Program-made: the position numbers and the translations under genes | Assembly (NCBI GenBank): GCA_019241525.1 | Contig: JAFAWY010000140.1 | Span: forward strand, 41,407 to 105,406 | Direction of reading: 5' to 3' | DNA: 64,000 bases | From: Pseudonocardiales bacterium | GTDB lineage: Bacteria > Actinomycetota > Actinomycetes > Mycobacteriales > Pseudonocardiaceae | The notes under the pieces: generated by a model | What the model was told of the DNA's origin: nothing | What the model saw: only the letters and a program-made list of their open reading frames with translations | The model's database searches: none | In this document: positions 8,542 to 17,935 of the stretch, in pieces | Position numbering within the stretch: position 1 is the first letter of the stretch | Layout of the letters: every line of letters begins with the position of its first letter

Positions 8542-11094
8542 GTGCGAGCACTGCGCCGCTTTACCGTCCGTGCCCTGCTGCCTGAGCCACTGGCGCCGCT
8601 GGAAACCCTGGCCGCCAACTTGCGGTGGACCTGGCACCAGCCCACCCAGGACCTGTTCGCTTCGCTGGACGAGCGCACCTGGGCTGAGGTCAACGGCGAT
8701 CCTGTGCGGCTGCTCGGAGAGATTGCTCCTCGGCGGTTGAGCACGCTTGCCACCGACGAGGCTGTGGTGGCCCGTACCGCGGCGCTGGCCCAAGATTTGC
8801 GCCGCTACCTGGACGAACCCCGCTGGTACCAGCAACACTCCGGCAAGCTTCCAGGAGCGATCGCCTACTTCTCCATGGAGTTCGGCGTCTCGGAGGTGCT
8901 GCCGTTCTATTCGGGCGGCCTCGGCGTCCTGGCGGGTGACCATCTCAAAGCCGCGTCGGATCTCGGCGTGCCGCTGATCGGGATCGGGCTGCTCTACGGT
9001 TCAGGATACTTCCGCCAGTCGTTATCGCTGGATGGCTGGCAGTTGGAGCACTACCCAGCGCTGGACCCGCAGGGCCTACCACTGAGCCTGATGGTTGACG
9101 CGGCAGGTGCGCCACTGCTGGTGAGCGTCGGCATGCCCGGCGCCCGGGTGCTGCGGGCCCGGATCTGGCGGGCTGACATCGGGCGGGTGCCGCTGCTGCT
9201 GCTGGACTCCGATATCGAGGAAAATCCCGGCGAGCTGCGCGGGGTCACCGACCGGCTCTACGGTGGCGACCAGGCTCACCGGATCACCCAGGAGATCCTC
9301 GCCGGGGTCGGCGGGGTCCGCGCGGTGCGACTGTTCTGCAAGCTCACCGGCCATCCCGAACCTGAGGTGTTTCACACCAACGAAGGTCATTGCGGGTTCC
9401 TGGGGTTGGAACGGATCCGCGAGCTGATCAGCGGGGAAGGCTTGAGTTTCGACGAGGCGTTGACGGCCATCCGGGCCGGGACCGTGTTCACCACCCATAC
9501 GCCGGTGCCCGCCGGAATTGATCGTTTCCCGGTGGACCTGGTCCGGTGCCACTTCGGTGAGCCGCCAGGCGAGGGTGCGCTGGTGCCCGGTGTCAACGTC
9601 GATCGGGTGCTGGCGCTGGGTGCCGAGGCGGGCACGGGGATGTTCAACATGGCACACATGGGGCTGCGCCTGGCCCAGCGCGCCAACGGCGTCTCCCAGC
9701 TGAATGGTGCCGTATCTCGGGCGATGTTCCGCAGCCTGTGGCCGCAGTTCGACGTTGATGAGGTGCCGATCGGGTCGGTCACCAACGGGGTGCACGGGTC
9801 AACCTGGACGGCGCGGGAGATCACCGCCCTGCTGGGTGAAAGCAGCAACGGGGACAACGGGAGTGCAGCGCTGTCGGTGCCCGACACCGTGCTATGGAAC
9901 CTCCGCTGCACGCTGCGCGCGAAACTGGTCGAGGAAGTCCGCAGACGGGTTCGAGCCGCCTGGTTGGAACGTGGCGCCTCCGCCCCGGAGTTGGGTTGGA
10001 TCTCGCGGGTTTTCGATCCTCAGGTGCTCACCATCGGTTTCGCCCGCCGGGTTCCCACCTACAAGCGGCTGACCCTGATGCTGCGGGATCGCGAGCGGCT
10101 TCGGGCGCTGTTGCTCGACCCCGATCACCCGGTGCAGCTGATCATCGCTGGCAAGTCGCACCCCGCTGACGACGGCGGAAAGGCATTGATCCAGCAGGTC
10201 GTCCAGTTCGCCGATGCCCCAGACGTGCGTCACCGGATGGTATTCCTGCCCGATTACGACATGTCAATGGCGCGTTACCTGTACTGGGGATGCGACGTGT
10301 GGCTGAACAACCCGCTTCGACCGCTGGAGGCGTGCGGCACGTCGGGGATGAAATCGGCCCTCAACGGCGGGCTCAACCTGTCCATCCGGGACGGCTGGTG
10401 GGATGAGCTCTACGACGGCAAGAACGGCTGGGCGATCCCGACCGCGGATGGCGTCGAGAATCCGGACCGGCGCGACACGCTGGAGGCCAACGCCCTCTAC
10501 GAGCTGATCGCCACCCAGGTCGCTCCCCAGTTCTACGAGCGCGGCCCGGACGGGGTGCCAACCAGTTGGATCTCCTTGGTACGCCACGTCCTGGCCACAC
10601 TGAGCCCGCAAGTGCAGGCCTCCCGGATGGTGCAGGAGTACGTGGAGCGGCTGTACGCGCCGGCCGCTGCCTCAGCGTCCGTGGTCGTGGGCGACGACTT
10701 CGCCGGGGCCCGCACCTTGGCCCAATACCGCTCGCGGGTCCGCGCCGCGTGGCCGGCGGTGCGGGTTGGGCAGGTGGACATCTCGGGCCTGCCCAACACC
10801 CCAACCTTGGGCTCGGAGATGACCATCCGTGCTGCCGTCGCGTTAGGCGGCCTGCAGCCGAACGACGTGCAGGTCCAGGCCGTGGTGGGCCGGGTCGACG
10901 ACGGCGATGAGCTACGGGACCCGCTCGTCATGACGATGCAGCCGCTTGGTGACGGTGACGGTGAGACCACCCGGTTCGAGGCAACGGTGCGCTTGCCCCA
11001 CGCCGGTCTGGTCGGTTACACCGTCCGCGTCCTGCCCAATCATCCCCTGATGGCCACCCCCGCCGAGTTCGGTCTCCTCCACCTCGCCACCTGA
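8542..11094 (+). CDS. glgP: glycogen/alpha-glucan phosphorylase GlgP
   Basis: Phosphorolysis of alpha-1,4-glucan to glucose-1-phosphate; PLP enzyme, GT35, cytosolic. 850 aa with an N-terminal DUF3417 segment (to about residue 110), typical of the shorter actinobacterial/archaeal type. Conserved blocks include YFSMEFGVSEVLPFYSGGLGVLAGDH near residue 110 and EVFHTNEGHCGF. The PLP-binding segment EACGTSGMKSALNGG contains the cofactor lysine at K604. The start is GTG 8542, probably leaderless. It is divergent from glgE and convergent with glgX across 62 bp, so it can supply limit dextrins to the debranching enzyme. Confidence 0.94.
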   Translation: MRALRRFTVRALLPEPLAPLETLAANLRWTWHQPTQDLFASLDERTWAEVNGDPVRLLGEIAPRRLSTLATDEAVVARTAALAQDLRRYLDEPRWYQQHSGKLPGAIAYFSMEFGVSEVLPFYSGGLGVLAGDHLKAASDLGVPLIGIGLLYGSGYFRQSLSLDGWQLEHYPALDPQGLPLSLMVDAAGAPLLVSVGMPGARVLRARIWRADIGRVPLLLLDSDIEENPGELRGVTDRLYGGDQAHRITQEILAGVGGVRAVRLFCKLTGHPEPEVFHTNEGHCGFLGLERIRELISGEGLSFDEALTAIRAGTVFTTHTPVPAGIDRFPVDLVRCHFGEPPGEGALVPGVNVDRVLALGAEAGTGMFNMAHMGLRLAQRANGVSQLNGAVSRAMFRSLWPQFDVDEVPIGSVTNGVHGSTWTAREITALLGESSNGDNGSAALSVPDTVLWNLRCTLRAKLVEEVRRRVRAAWLERGASAPELGWISRVFDPQVLTIGFARRVPTYKRLTLMLRDRERLRALLLDPDHPVQLIIAGKSHPADDGGKALIQQVVQFADAPDVRHRMVFLPDYDMSMARYLYWGCDVWLNNPLRPLEACGTSGMKSALNGGLNLSIRDGWWDELYDGKNGWAIPTADGVENPDRRDTLEANALYELIATQVAPQFYERGPDGVPTSWISLVRHVLATLSPQVQASRMVQEYVERLYAPAAASASVVVGDDFAGARTLAQYRSRVRAAWPAVRVGQVDISGLPNTPTLGSEMTIRAAVALGGLQPNDVQVQAVVGRVDDGDELRDPLVMTMQPLGDGDGETTRFEATVRLPHAGLVGYTVRVLPNHPLMATPAEFGLLHLAT

Positions 11095-11156
11095 CACGGT
11101 TCTCGAGCATGGCCAGCGGGCTGACCGCGACACGCAGAACGCGCAAGCCGTGATCA

Positions 11157-13226
11157 TCACCGTATCGCCCGAAAAACGAGAACAGTGCGAGCCGGGACGG
11201 TCACCCGGGTGTCGGGGCGGCGGCTGCGCGGGTGCACGGGCAGGCCGTCCGGGGAGTCGGTGTCCAGCACCGGTTCGAACCGATGGCCGTACTCCGGGCC
11301 CGGCAGCGTGAACATGATCGGATTGGCGGCCGCGTGCAGCACCAGTAGCCACGAGTCAGTGGCTGCTACCGGAGGGTGAGATCGCACATCGGTGCCGTCG
11401 ATCCACATACCAAGGGTTTGTTGGCTGCCGTCGCGCCAGTCGCCGAGGTGCATGGGGCGTCCTTCTGGGTGCAACCACACCAGATCGGGAGTGGCTCCAG
11501 GAGTGGTCCGGCCTTCGAAGAACTCGGGTTGGCGCAGGGCGGGCGCGGTGTTGCGCAGCGCGAGCAGGCGATGGGTGAACTCCGAGAACATCTCAGCGTC
11601 CGGCTCAGCCGACCAGTCCAGCCACGAGGTCGCATTGTCCAGCGAGTACGGATTGTTGTTGCCGCCCTGGGTGCGCCAGCGCTCGTCGCCGGCCAGCAGC
11701 ATGGGGGTCCCCATGGACAGCACCAGGGTGGCGAGCAGGTTACGTGCCTGGCGGCCGCGCAGACTGCGCACGGCCGGATCGTCAGTGTCCCCTTCGGCAC
11801 CGCAGTTCCAGGAGCGGTTGTCGTCGGTGCCGTCAGTGCCGCCCTCGCCGTTGGCGTCGTTGTGCTTGCGGTTGTAGGAGACCAGATCCCGCAGCGTGAA
11901 CCCGTCGTGCGCAGTGATGAAGTTGATCGACGCCCACGGCCGGCGCCCGTTGGCCGCGTAGAGGTCCGAACTGCCGGCCAGCCGGGACGCGAGTTCGCTG
12001 ACGCCTGGAACGCCACGCCAGAAATCGCGTACGACATCGCGGTAGCGCCCGTTCCACTCGCTGAAATCAGGGGGGAATCCACCGACCCGGTACCCGTCGG
12101 CGGTGGCATCCCACGGTTCGGCAATGAGCTTGCGACTGCAGAGCAGGGGGTCAGCGGCAATGGCAGTCAGCAGCGACGCAGCAGGGTCGAACGGGCCGCC
12201 CCGCGGGCGGCCCAGCACGCTGGCCAGATCGAGCCGGAAGCCGTCGACACCCAGCTCGCTTGCCCAGTACCGCAACGCGTCGGTGACCAGCCGCACCACC
12301 GTCAGCGAGCCGGTGTCCAGGGTGTTACCGCAGCCGGTGAGATCCCGCCCGAGGTAGTAGGCGGGCGCGTCCAACCCCCGGTAGCACAGGGTGGCACCGT
12401 CCACGCCACCTTCGCAGGTGTGGTTGGCCACCACGTCGACGATGACCTCCAGTCCCGCGGAGTGCATCGCGGAAACCATCGTGCGGAATTCGGCTATCTC
12501 GTCGCCGGGCACCGCGGCATAACCCGGATGCACCGCCAGCAGGGCCAGCGGTGCGTAGCCCCAGTAGTTGGTTCTCCCGGCGCGCAGCAGTGACGGTTCC
12601 GGGCAAAACGCCGCCACCGGTAGCAGCTCGACGGTGGTGACACCCAACTGGGTCAGGTAGTCAAGCACCGCCGGATGGGCCAACCCCAAGTAGGTTCCGC
12701 GATGCTCGGACGGCACGTCGGGATGGGTGCGGGTGAAGCCACGCACGTGCAGCTCATAGAGCACCGTCTGCTCCCACGGCACCTCGGGCCGGGTGCCGGT
12801 GTCCGGCCCACCGGGCGTGGTGACCACCGAGACCGGGACGCTGCCCAGCGAGTCGACGTCGCACCGGGGTCCGGTGGGTTCGTCGCGGTAACCCAGCGCC
12901 GCACGCAGGTTGGTCACAGTGCCCTCGATGCGGCGCGCGTAGGGATCCACGAGCAACTTCGCGGGGTTACACCACTGGCCACGCCACGGATTCCACGGTC
13001 CATACACCCGGTAGCCGTAGCGTTGCCCCGGACCCACGCCGCTGAGCAGCCCGTGCCACACCCCGAAGGTCCTCTCGGTGAGCGGCACCCGCTGCTCTTG
13101 CCCGTTAGCGGACAGCAGGCACACTTCGACGGCTTCGGCGATAGAAGATGCCACTGCGAAGCGCACCCCACCGCCCTCAGCGTGCGCGCCAAGCGGGAAT
13201 GGTCGGCCGACCTGCGGGCGGGTCAC
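11157..13226 (-). CDS. glgX: glycogen debranching enzyme GlgX (TreX type)
   Basis: Hydrolyses alpha-1,6 branches; GH13_11, cytosolic. 689 aa, slightly shorter than the roughly 700-720 aa usual in relatives. An N-terminal CBM48-like domain (GQRYGYRVYGPWNPWRG) covers about residues 1-130. The barrel shows VVANHTCEGG, GFRLDLASVLGR with the nucleophile at D333, LIAEPWDA with the acid/base at E370, and FITAHDGFTLRDL. The start is GTG 13226, 35 bp from the start of the divergent ABC ATPase gene. Convergent with glgP. It acts with GlgP to mobilise the alpha-glucan made by GlgE. Confidence 0.93.
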   Translation of the reverse strand: MTRPQVGRPFPLGAHAEGGGVRFAVASSIAEAVEVCLLSANGQEQRVPLTERTFGVWHGLLSGVGPGQRYGYRVYGPWNPWRGQWCNPAKLLVDPYARRIEGTVTNLRAALGYRDEPTGPRCDVDSLGSVPVSVVTTPGGPDTGTRPEVPWEQTVLYELHVRGFTRTHPDVPSEHRGTYLGLAHPAVLDYLTQLGVTTVELLPVAAFCPEPSLLRAGRTNYWGYAPLALLAVHPGYAAVPGDEIAEFRTMVSAMHSAGLEVIVDVVANHTCEGGVDGATLCYRGLDAPAYYLGRDLTGCGNTLDTGSLTVVRLVTDALRYWASELGVDGFRLDLASVLGRPRGGPFDPAASLLTAIAADPLLCSRKLIAEPWDATADGYRVGGFPPDFSEWNGRYRDVVRDFWRGVPGVSELASRLAGSSDLYAANGRRPWASINFITAHDGFTLRDLVSYNRKHNDANGEGGTDGTDDNRSWNCGAEGDTDDPAVRSLRGRQARNLLATLVLSMGTPMLLAGDERWRTQGGNNNPYSLDNATSWLDWSAEPDAEMFSEFTHRLLALRNTAPALRQPEFFEGRTTPGATPDLVWLHPEGRPMHLGDWRDGSQQTLGMWIDGTDVRSHPPVAATDSWLLVLHAAANPIMFTLPGPEYGHRFEPVLDTDSPDGLPVHPRSRRPDTRVTVPARTVLVFRAIR

Positions 13227-13261
13227 AGACAGCCATTCTGCCGACTGCGCACAATGACCTG

Positions 13262-14092
13262 GTGACCGCGCGAGATGGGCAGCCTGCCGAGACCAGCACC
13301 CTCGACCTAACCGATCTCGTGGTGCGGATGGACGGGGTCGGCGTCCGGCGTGGTGCGAGCACGCTGCTCGAGCGGGTGGACTGGCGGGTGGAACTGGACG
13401 AGAAGTGGGTAGTCCTGGGCCCCAACGGCGCCGGCAAGACGACCCTGCTGCGGCTGGCCGCGACCGAGCTACATCCGACCTACGGCACGGTGCACGTGCT
13501 CGGGCAACGGATGGGCCGTACCGATGTGTTCGAGTTGCGGCCTCGGATCGGGTTTTCGTCGGCGTCGCTGGCCAGCCGGATTCCCGGTGATGAGGTGGTG
13601 TCAGACCTGATCGTCAGCGCCGGTTATGCGGTCCTGGGCCGCTGGCGGGAACGCTACGAGGCTCTCGATCGGGCGCGAGCCAGCGGTTTGCTCGCTGACT
13701 TCGGCGTCGGGGGGATGGCCGATCGACGTTTCGGCACCCTGTCGGAGGGTGAGCGCAAGCGGGCACTGATCGCCAGGGCGCTGATGACGGATCCGGAGCT
13801 GCTGCTGCTTGATGAGCCGGCGGCGGGGCTGGATCTCGGCGGCAGGGAGGACTTGCTGTTCCGGCTGGGCGAGCTGGCCGCAGATCCGGAGTCCCCCGCG
13901 ACGGTGCTGGTGACCCATCACGTCGAGGAGATCCCGCCGGGCTTTACCCACGCGATGCTGATGCGCGAAGGCACCGTGGTGGCGCAGGGCTTGCTGGAGA
14001 TGGTGCTGACCAAGGACAACCTGTCGAAGACTTTTGGCGTGGATCTGGTGTTGCGCCGTTCAGGCGAGCGCTATTTCGCCTACCGCCGGTAG
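13262..14092 (+). CDS. ABC transporter-type ATPase, stand-alone
   Basis: 276 aa single nucleotide-binding domain. Walker A GPNGAGKT is at residues 53-60, the signature LSEGERKRALIARAL, Walker B LLLLDEPAAGLDL, and the switch histidine in VTHHVEEI. It belongs to the ModF/YfmF-like group of soluble ABC ATPases. No permease or binding protein is adjacent, so transport is not shown and the partner is unknown. The GTG at 13262 is chosen because upstream codons overlap the divergent glgX start; an upstream start at 13148 would lie within glgX. It ends 10 bp before the enoyl-CoA hydratase start, so the two are probably co-transcribed. Confidence 0.85.
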   Translation: MTARDGQPAETSTLDLTDLVVRMDGVGVRRGASTLLERVDWRVELDEKWVVLGPNGAGKTTLLRLAATELHPTYGTVHVLGQRMGRTDVFELRPRIGFSSASLASRIPGDEVVSDLIVSAGYAVLGRWRERYEALDRARASGLLADFGVGGMADRRFGTLSEGERKRALIARALMTDPELLLLDEPAAGLDLGGREDLLFRLGELAADPESPATVLVTHHVEEIPPGFTHAMLMREGTVVAQGLLEMVLTKDNLSKTFGVDLVLRRSGERYFAYRR

Positions 14093-14102
14093 CGTGCTCA
14101 GC

Positions 14103-14894
14103 ATGGACAGCGCCGGCAGCGAGTTCATCAGGCTCGAGGTGGACGGCGGAATCGGCACGATCCGGTTGGACCGCCCGCCGATGAACGTTGTGAACCGCGC
14201 CTGCGCCGAGGAGATCCAGCTGGCGGCGGGGCAGGCGGCGCAGCGTGAGGACATCCGTGCGGTGATCATCTATGGCGGTGAGCAGGTCTTCGCCGCCGGC
14301 GCTGATGTCAAAGAGATGGCGGCGGCGCCTGCGGAGCGGATGGGAGAGCTGGCCGCGCAGCTGACCTCGTCCTTCGCCACGGTGGCGGACGTCCCGAAAC
14401 CGACCGTGGCCGCGATCGCAGGTTTTGCCCTGGGCGGTGGTTGCGAGCTCGCCCTGTGTTGCGACCGGCGCATCGCCGCCGAGGACGCCAAGATCGGTCA
14501 GCCGGAGATCCTGCTCGGGACCATCCCGGGCGCCGGCGGCACCCAACGGCTGCCCCGGCTGATCGGCCCCTCCCGCGCCAAAGAATTGATCTACACCGGC
14601 CGGTTCGTGCGGGCTGATGAGGCGCTACGGATGGGTCTGGTCGATGAGGTGGTCGCCCCCGGCGAGGTGTACACAGCGGCTCGGCGGTGGGCTGAGCAGT
14701 TCATTGCCGGGCCGGCGCGCGCGCTGGCCGCAGCGAAGGCGGCCATCGACGACGGGCTCGACGTCGATCTCAGCGAGGGTCTGCGGCTGGAGGGTGAGGC
14801 TTTCGCGGCGCTTGCGCACACCGAGGACCGGGTTACCGGGATGCGCTCGTTCCTGGAGCACGGCCCCGGCAAGGCGACGTTCAGCGGACGCTAA
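14103..14894 (+). CDS. enoyl-CoA hydratase/isomerase family protein
   Basis: 263 aa crotonase. The oxyanion-hole segment EQVFAAGADVKEM is near residue 60 and GFALGGGCELALCCD near 105-120 carries one catalytic glutamate. GAGGTQRLPRLIG follows, in which the second glutamate of true hydratases is expected nearby (PEILLG), so hydratase activity in fatty acid beta-oxidation is likely. The ATG at 14103 follows the ABC gene by 10 bp. The VanZ-like gene begins immediately after the TAA stop, so the three genes read as an operon. Confidence 0.88.
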   Translation: MDSAGSEFIRLEVDGGIGTIRLDRPPMNVVNRACAEEIQLAAGQAAQREDIRAVIIYGGEQVFAAGADVKEMAAAPAERMGELAAQLTSSFATVADVPKPTVAAIAGFALGGGCELALCCDRRIAAEDAKIGQPEILLGTIPGAGGTQRLPRLIGPSRAKELIYTGRFVRADEALRMGLVDEVVAPGEVYTAARRWAEQFIAGPARALAAAKAAIDDGLDVDLSEGLRLEGEAFAALAHTEDRVTGMRSFLEHGPGKATFSGR

Positions 14895-15491
14895 GTGAGC
14901 GATACCGTACTGAGCGTGTGGGACGGAGTAGACCTCAACTACCACAATCTGATCAATATTTTCTTGCACCACCTCGAAGTGCCGGCCAGCTTCATCCCGG
15001 GATCGTTGCTGCTGGGCGGTGTGGCCTGGTGGTGGGCCTCGCGTCAGGGCTGGAACCGGAAGTTCGCCGTGCTTGCCGGGTGCAGTCTGGCGCTGGCGCT
15101 GGCGCTGACCGTCGCGCGGCCGTTCGGGCACTTTCCTGCAGGAGGGCTCAGCCCGCTGGCAACACTGCGCGTATGCACCGTCGGCAGCATTTCACTGGCG
15201 CATCTGTATGAGGAGCTCAACGTCCTGATGCTGGTGCCGTTTGCGATCTTCGGCGCACTGGCAACCCGGCGACCGCTGCTCATCGCGGTGTCCAGCATGC
15301 TGATCAGTGCGTCCATCGAATATGTACAGGGTGCTACTGGCGGCGGTGAGTGCCAGGTCCGGGACATCGTGCACAACACGTTGGGCGGCGTGCTCGGGGT
15401 TCTTGTCGCGGTGATAGTGCTGCGGTTACGGGCCAGGCAAACCGATGAGATCACTCCAAGCGTCGCAGCCGGTTCAGGATCGTCGCGTTGA
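14895..15491 (+). CDS. VanZ-family integral membrane protein
   Basis: 198 aa with four or five hydrophobic segments. Conserved VanZ-like features are an EELNVLMLVPFAIFGAL segment in the middle and SIEYVQG followed by VRDIVHNTLGGVLGVL near the C-terminus (the E-x-x-Q and D-x-x-x-N-x-x-G pattern). VanZ in enterococci gives low-level teicoplanin resistance by an unclear mechanism; most homologues have no known role. The GTG start abuts the previous stop. Its last 41 bp overlap the convergent nucleoside hydrolase gene. Confidence 0.8.
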   Translation: MSDTVLSVWDGVDLNYHNLINIFLHHLEVPASFIPGSLLLGGVAWWWASRQGWNRKFAVLAGCSLALALALTVARPFGHFPAGGLSPLATLRVCTVGSISLAHLYEELNVLMLVPFAIFGALATRRPLLIAVSSMLISASIEYVQGATGGGECQVRDIVHNTLGGVLGVLVAVIVLRLRARQTDEITPSVAAGSGSSR

Positions 15492-16350
15492 TAGAAGCCA
15501 GGTCGCCATCGTGGGCTACCTGCACGTGGCGGCCAGGCAGGCCGCTGACGACCGCGCCGCGGGCCGGCCCGCGATCGCACACCACATCCAGGCAGCGAGG
15601 TGTGGTGCGTACCGTGCCCGGCGCGGCGGCCTCCAGCACGGCCAGCGAGTCATGCAGCGCCACTGGTGCCCGCCGCTGCTGCCGGTAGGCCTCGATGATG
15701 CCGGCCAGGACGGCGCAACGCGGGCCAGCCGCGGCCAGCTCGGCAAGCCAGGTGTCGTCGGGGACAGCGCGCCGGGTCAAATCCAACGGGACCAGGGTTG
15801 TCGGCACATCCTCCTCGACGAGTACCCGGCGGGCCGCTTCCGGATCCGAGCCGACGTTGAACTCGGCTTGCGACTGGCTGAAGTCGCCTCCCATGGCCAC
15901 GACGCGCTCGATCCGCGGCTTCAGTTCCGGATGCACGGCCAGCAGTAGCGCGATGTTGGTCAGCGGGCCAATCGCCGCCAGCGTGACCGGGATGGGTGCG
16001 CTGCGCAGCAACGTGGCCATGAGCGGCACGGCGCCGAGCGGACTGATTGGACCGCTCGGCGCCGGTAGCTGCTCGGCTTGCCCAGCGAGCCCGTCGACAC
16101 CGTGCCAGCAACTGGCCCGCGGGTGGCGGGGGTAGGCCAGGGGTCGGTCCGCGCCGGCGGCCACCGGTAACTGGTCGAGCCCCGACAGCGCCCGAAGCCG
16201 CAGCGCGTTGGTCGTCGTGACGTCCACGCCGGCGTTGCCGAATACCGTCGTCAGGGCAAGCAGTTGGACCCGCGGGCTGGCCACGGCCAGCAGCACCGCC
16301 ACGGCATCGTCCACGCCGGGATCGGTATCGATGATCATCGGTACGGTCAC
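15451..16350 (-). CDS. inosine-uridine-preferring nucleoside hydrolase family protein
   Basis: 299 aa. The N-terminus has the family hallmark DTDPGVDDAVAVL, which holds the Ca2+- and ribose-binding aspartates. A second metal-linked block, ALTTVFGNAGVDVTTTNA, follows. It cleaves ribonucleosides to base and ribose in salvage. The GTG start overlaps the ribokinase stop (GTGA), so ribose released here would be phosphorylated by the neighbouring kinase, a coherent two-gene salvage unit. Substrate preference cannot be read from the sequence. Confidence 0.9.
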   Translation of the reverse strand: MTVPMIIDTDPGVDDAVAVLLAVASPRVQLLALTTVFGNAGVDVTTTNALRLRALSGLDQLPVAAGADRPLAYPRHPRASCWHGVDGLAGQAEQLPAPSGPISPLGAVPLMATLLRSAPIPVTLAAIGPLTNIALLLAVHPELKPRIERVVAMGGDFSQSQAEFNVGSDPEAARRVLVEEDVPTTLVPLDLTRRAVPDDTWLAELAAAGPRCAVLAGIIEAYRQQRRAPVALHDSLAVLEAAAPGTVRTTPRCLDVVCDRGPARGAVVSGLPGRHVQVAHDGDLASINATILNRLRRLE

Positions 16351-17183
16351 CCGGCCAGTATCTCGTCGATCTGCTCGGCGGTGGGCAAGGACGGTTGCGC
16401 TCCGGGCCGGGTCGCCGCCAGCGCGCCGGCGGCGCAGGCCCGGATGAGCAGATCGGTGTCGGCCAGACCTTGCAACAACCCGGCCACCGCCGCAGCAAGA
16501 AAGGCGTCACCGGCACCGGTACCGTCCACCGCCTGAACCGGCGGGGGAGTGGCGGCCGCGGTCTGCCGTCCGTTGCGCAGTAACACCGCGCCGCGCGGTC
16601 CGTCGGTGACGGCGACCGCCGGGGCGGCGTGCAGCCCAGGCAGCGCGGCATACTCGGCCCGGTTGACCACCACCAGGTCGGCGCGCTGCAGCACCTCGTC
16701 CGGCACCGGGCGGGCCGGGGCCGCATTGAGCACGAACAGTCCGGTGGCATGCCGGGCAGCGGCAGTGACAGCGTGATCGGGCACCTCAAGAACGGTCAGC
16801 ACCGCATCAGCGCTGGCTACGTCCGCAGCACTGATCTCGAGGGTTGCATTGGCCCCGGGCACGACGGTGATGGTGGTGTCACCAGCGGTGTCAACGGCGA
16901 TCAAGGCGAGCCCGGTCGCTTCGTTGACCCACTGCAGCCGGTCAAGGTCCACGCTCTCCTGGCGGAGCAGTTCTAGGGCTCGGTCGGCTTCAGGGTCGGT
17001 GCCCACTGCAGCAACCAGCCGGACCGCTAACCCCAACCGCCGGACCGCCAGCGCCTGGTTGGCCCCCTTCCCGCCGGGGACGCGGGTGAAGCTGGAGGCG
17101 GTGAGCGTCTCGCCCGGTTCAGGTAGTCGCGGCAGCGTGGCCACCAGGTCAAGGTTGACGCTGCCGACAACGGTCACCCTCAC
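16347..17183 (-). CDS. rbsK: ribokinase (PfkB family)
   Basis: 278 aa from GTG 17183, which has GGGGAGG 5 nt upstream; a longer start at 17255 adds 24 unlikely residues. PfkB signatures are RVPGGKGANQALA near residue 38 and VDGTGAGDAFLAA near 230, the latter with the catalytic aspartate. NLDLVATLPRLPEPGET fits ribokinase rather than fructokinase. It converts D-ribose to ribose-5-phosphate. First gene of the pair with the nucleoside hydrolase (4-bp overlap). Confidence 0.9.
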   Translation of the reverse strand: MRVTVVGSVNLDLVATLPRLPEPGETLTASSFTRVPGGKGANQALAVRRLGLAVRLVAAVGTDPEADRALELLRQESVDLDRLQWVNEATGLALIAVDTAGDTTITVVPGANATLEISAADVASADAVLTVLEVPDHAVTAAARHATGLFVLNAAPARPVPDEVLQRADLVVVNRAEYAALPGLHAAPAVAVTDGPRGAVLLRNGRQTAAATPPPVQAVDGTGAGDAFLAAAVAGLLQGLADTDLLIRACAAGALAATRPGAQPSLPTAEQIDEILAG

Positions 17184-17289
17184 GGGCGCCTCCCCGCATG
17201 CCACCGGACAGCCGTCTCGTCCCGCCAGCGACTGGGGAACATCGTGTCCGGGCACACGGGAAGTCCGCCGCTGAAGTGGTTGGCGCCGG

Positions 17290-17424
17290 TCACCACAAAC
17301 GTTTCCCGATCGGGATCGAGTAAAGCGTGCCGACCAGCAGGCGCTCTGGGCCGAAGGCGTAGCGCACGCCCTTCACTTCGACGTTTCCCACGTCCTTGAA
17401 GGCGTCGTAATTAGGTGTACTCAC
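17290..17424 (-). CDS. small hypothetical protein, 44 aa
   Basis: Not recognised. The complement encodes 44 residues from a GTG at 17424, beginning STPNYDAFKDVGNVEVKG and ending SIPIGKRLW, with a GAAGG about 8 nt upstream. Codons after the first ten have the GC-rich third positions of the neighbourhood, which supports coding. It lies alone upstream of ribokinase on the same strand and divergent from the next small gene. No motif, signal peptide or membrane segment is seen. It could be a decayed fragment of a longer gene. Confidence 0.35.
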   Translation of the reverse strand: MSTPNYDAFKDVGNVEVKGVRYAFGPERLLVGTLYSIPIGKRLW

Positions 17425-17510
17425 CAACTTTACCTTCTGAGATTGTGTGTTGAACAAATCCCTACCACCCGGTCGTCACCCACGCACGGTCACCTCGCGA
17501 TTGTCGGTTC

Positions 17511-17520
17511 GTGACGTCAC
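17511..17520. promoter_or_regulatory. 10-bp perfect palindrome in the gap between small divergent genes
   Basis: GTGACGTCAC is a perfect 10-bp palindrome with a CRE/ATF-like core. It lies in the 235-bp gap between the 44-aa gene (minus) and the 91-aa gene (plus). It is a possible operator. A 10-bp palindrome can occur by chance in 64 kb, so support is weak. Confidence 0.25.
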
Positions 17521-17659
17521 GGCCAGTTGCCGGTGGATACCCCTGTCTGGCCGTGTAACTTCAGCCGGGCAGCGTGGCCAGGCACGAGTAGCCTTCGGTG
17601 CGCTGGTGTCAGCGCAGACAAACTCAGCATGGCCTTGCACGCACCCTGCGGGAGGCGCC

Positions 17660-17935
17660 GTGACAACCAAAAATCCGAACGCTATTTTGCGCAGAATCCG
17701 ATCGTCCGTGGCGATGGTGAGCCGAAACAGCCCGGCCGCCATACCACCGGATGTACACGATCTTATACAAGCCGTTACGGACCTGGACAACCACCTGTCC
17801 TGGGGTGGTGATCCGCCCGAGGATTGGCGTGCTGCGCGGTTCGCCGCACCTGCAGTGCCGCCCACTAGGCAGGTTTTCGAACGACCACCGACGGACGGGC
17901 TCGATCCTGTAGAGGACATTATCCGTCGCATGTAA
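17660..17935 (+). CDS. hypothetical protein, 91 aa
   Basis: Not recognised. The GTG at 17660 is supported by GGGAGG about 5 nt upstream. The N-terminus is basic (NPNAILRRIRS). The middle, PPDVHDLIQAVTDLDNHLSWGG, looks helical and acidic, and the C-terminus is DPVEDIIRRM. Its TAA overlaps the ATG of the next gene (TAATG), so the two are probably co-translated. Base composition is less GC-rich than the flanks, which may mean recent acquisition. A small antitoxin- or adaptor-like role is only a guess. Confidence 0.55.
   Translation: MTTKNPNAILRRIRSSVAMVSRNSPAAIPPDVHDLIQAVTDLDNHLSWGGDPPEDWRAARFAAPAVPPTRQVFERPPTDGLDPVEDIIRRM

Noticed and set aside
11376..12593. 405-codon plus-strand frame within glgX
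   Set aside because: Antisense to glgX catalytic motifs; no homology visible.
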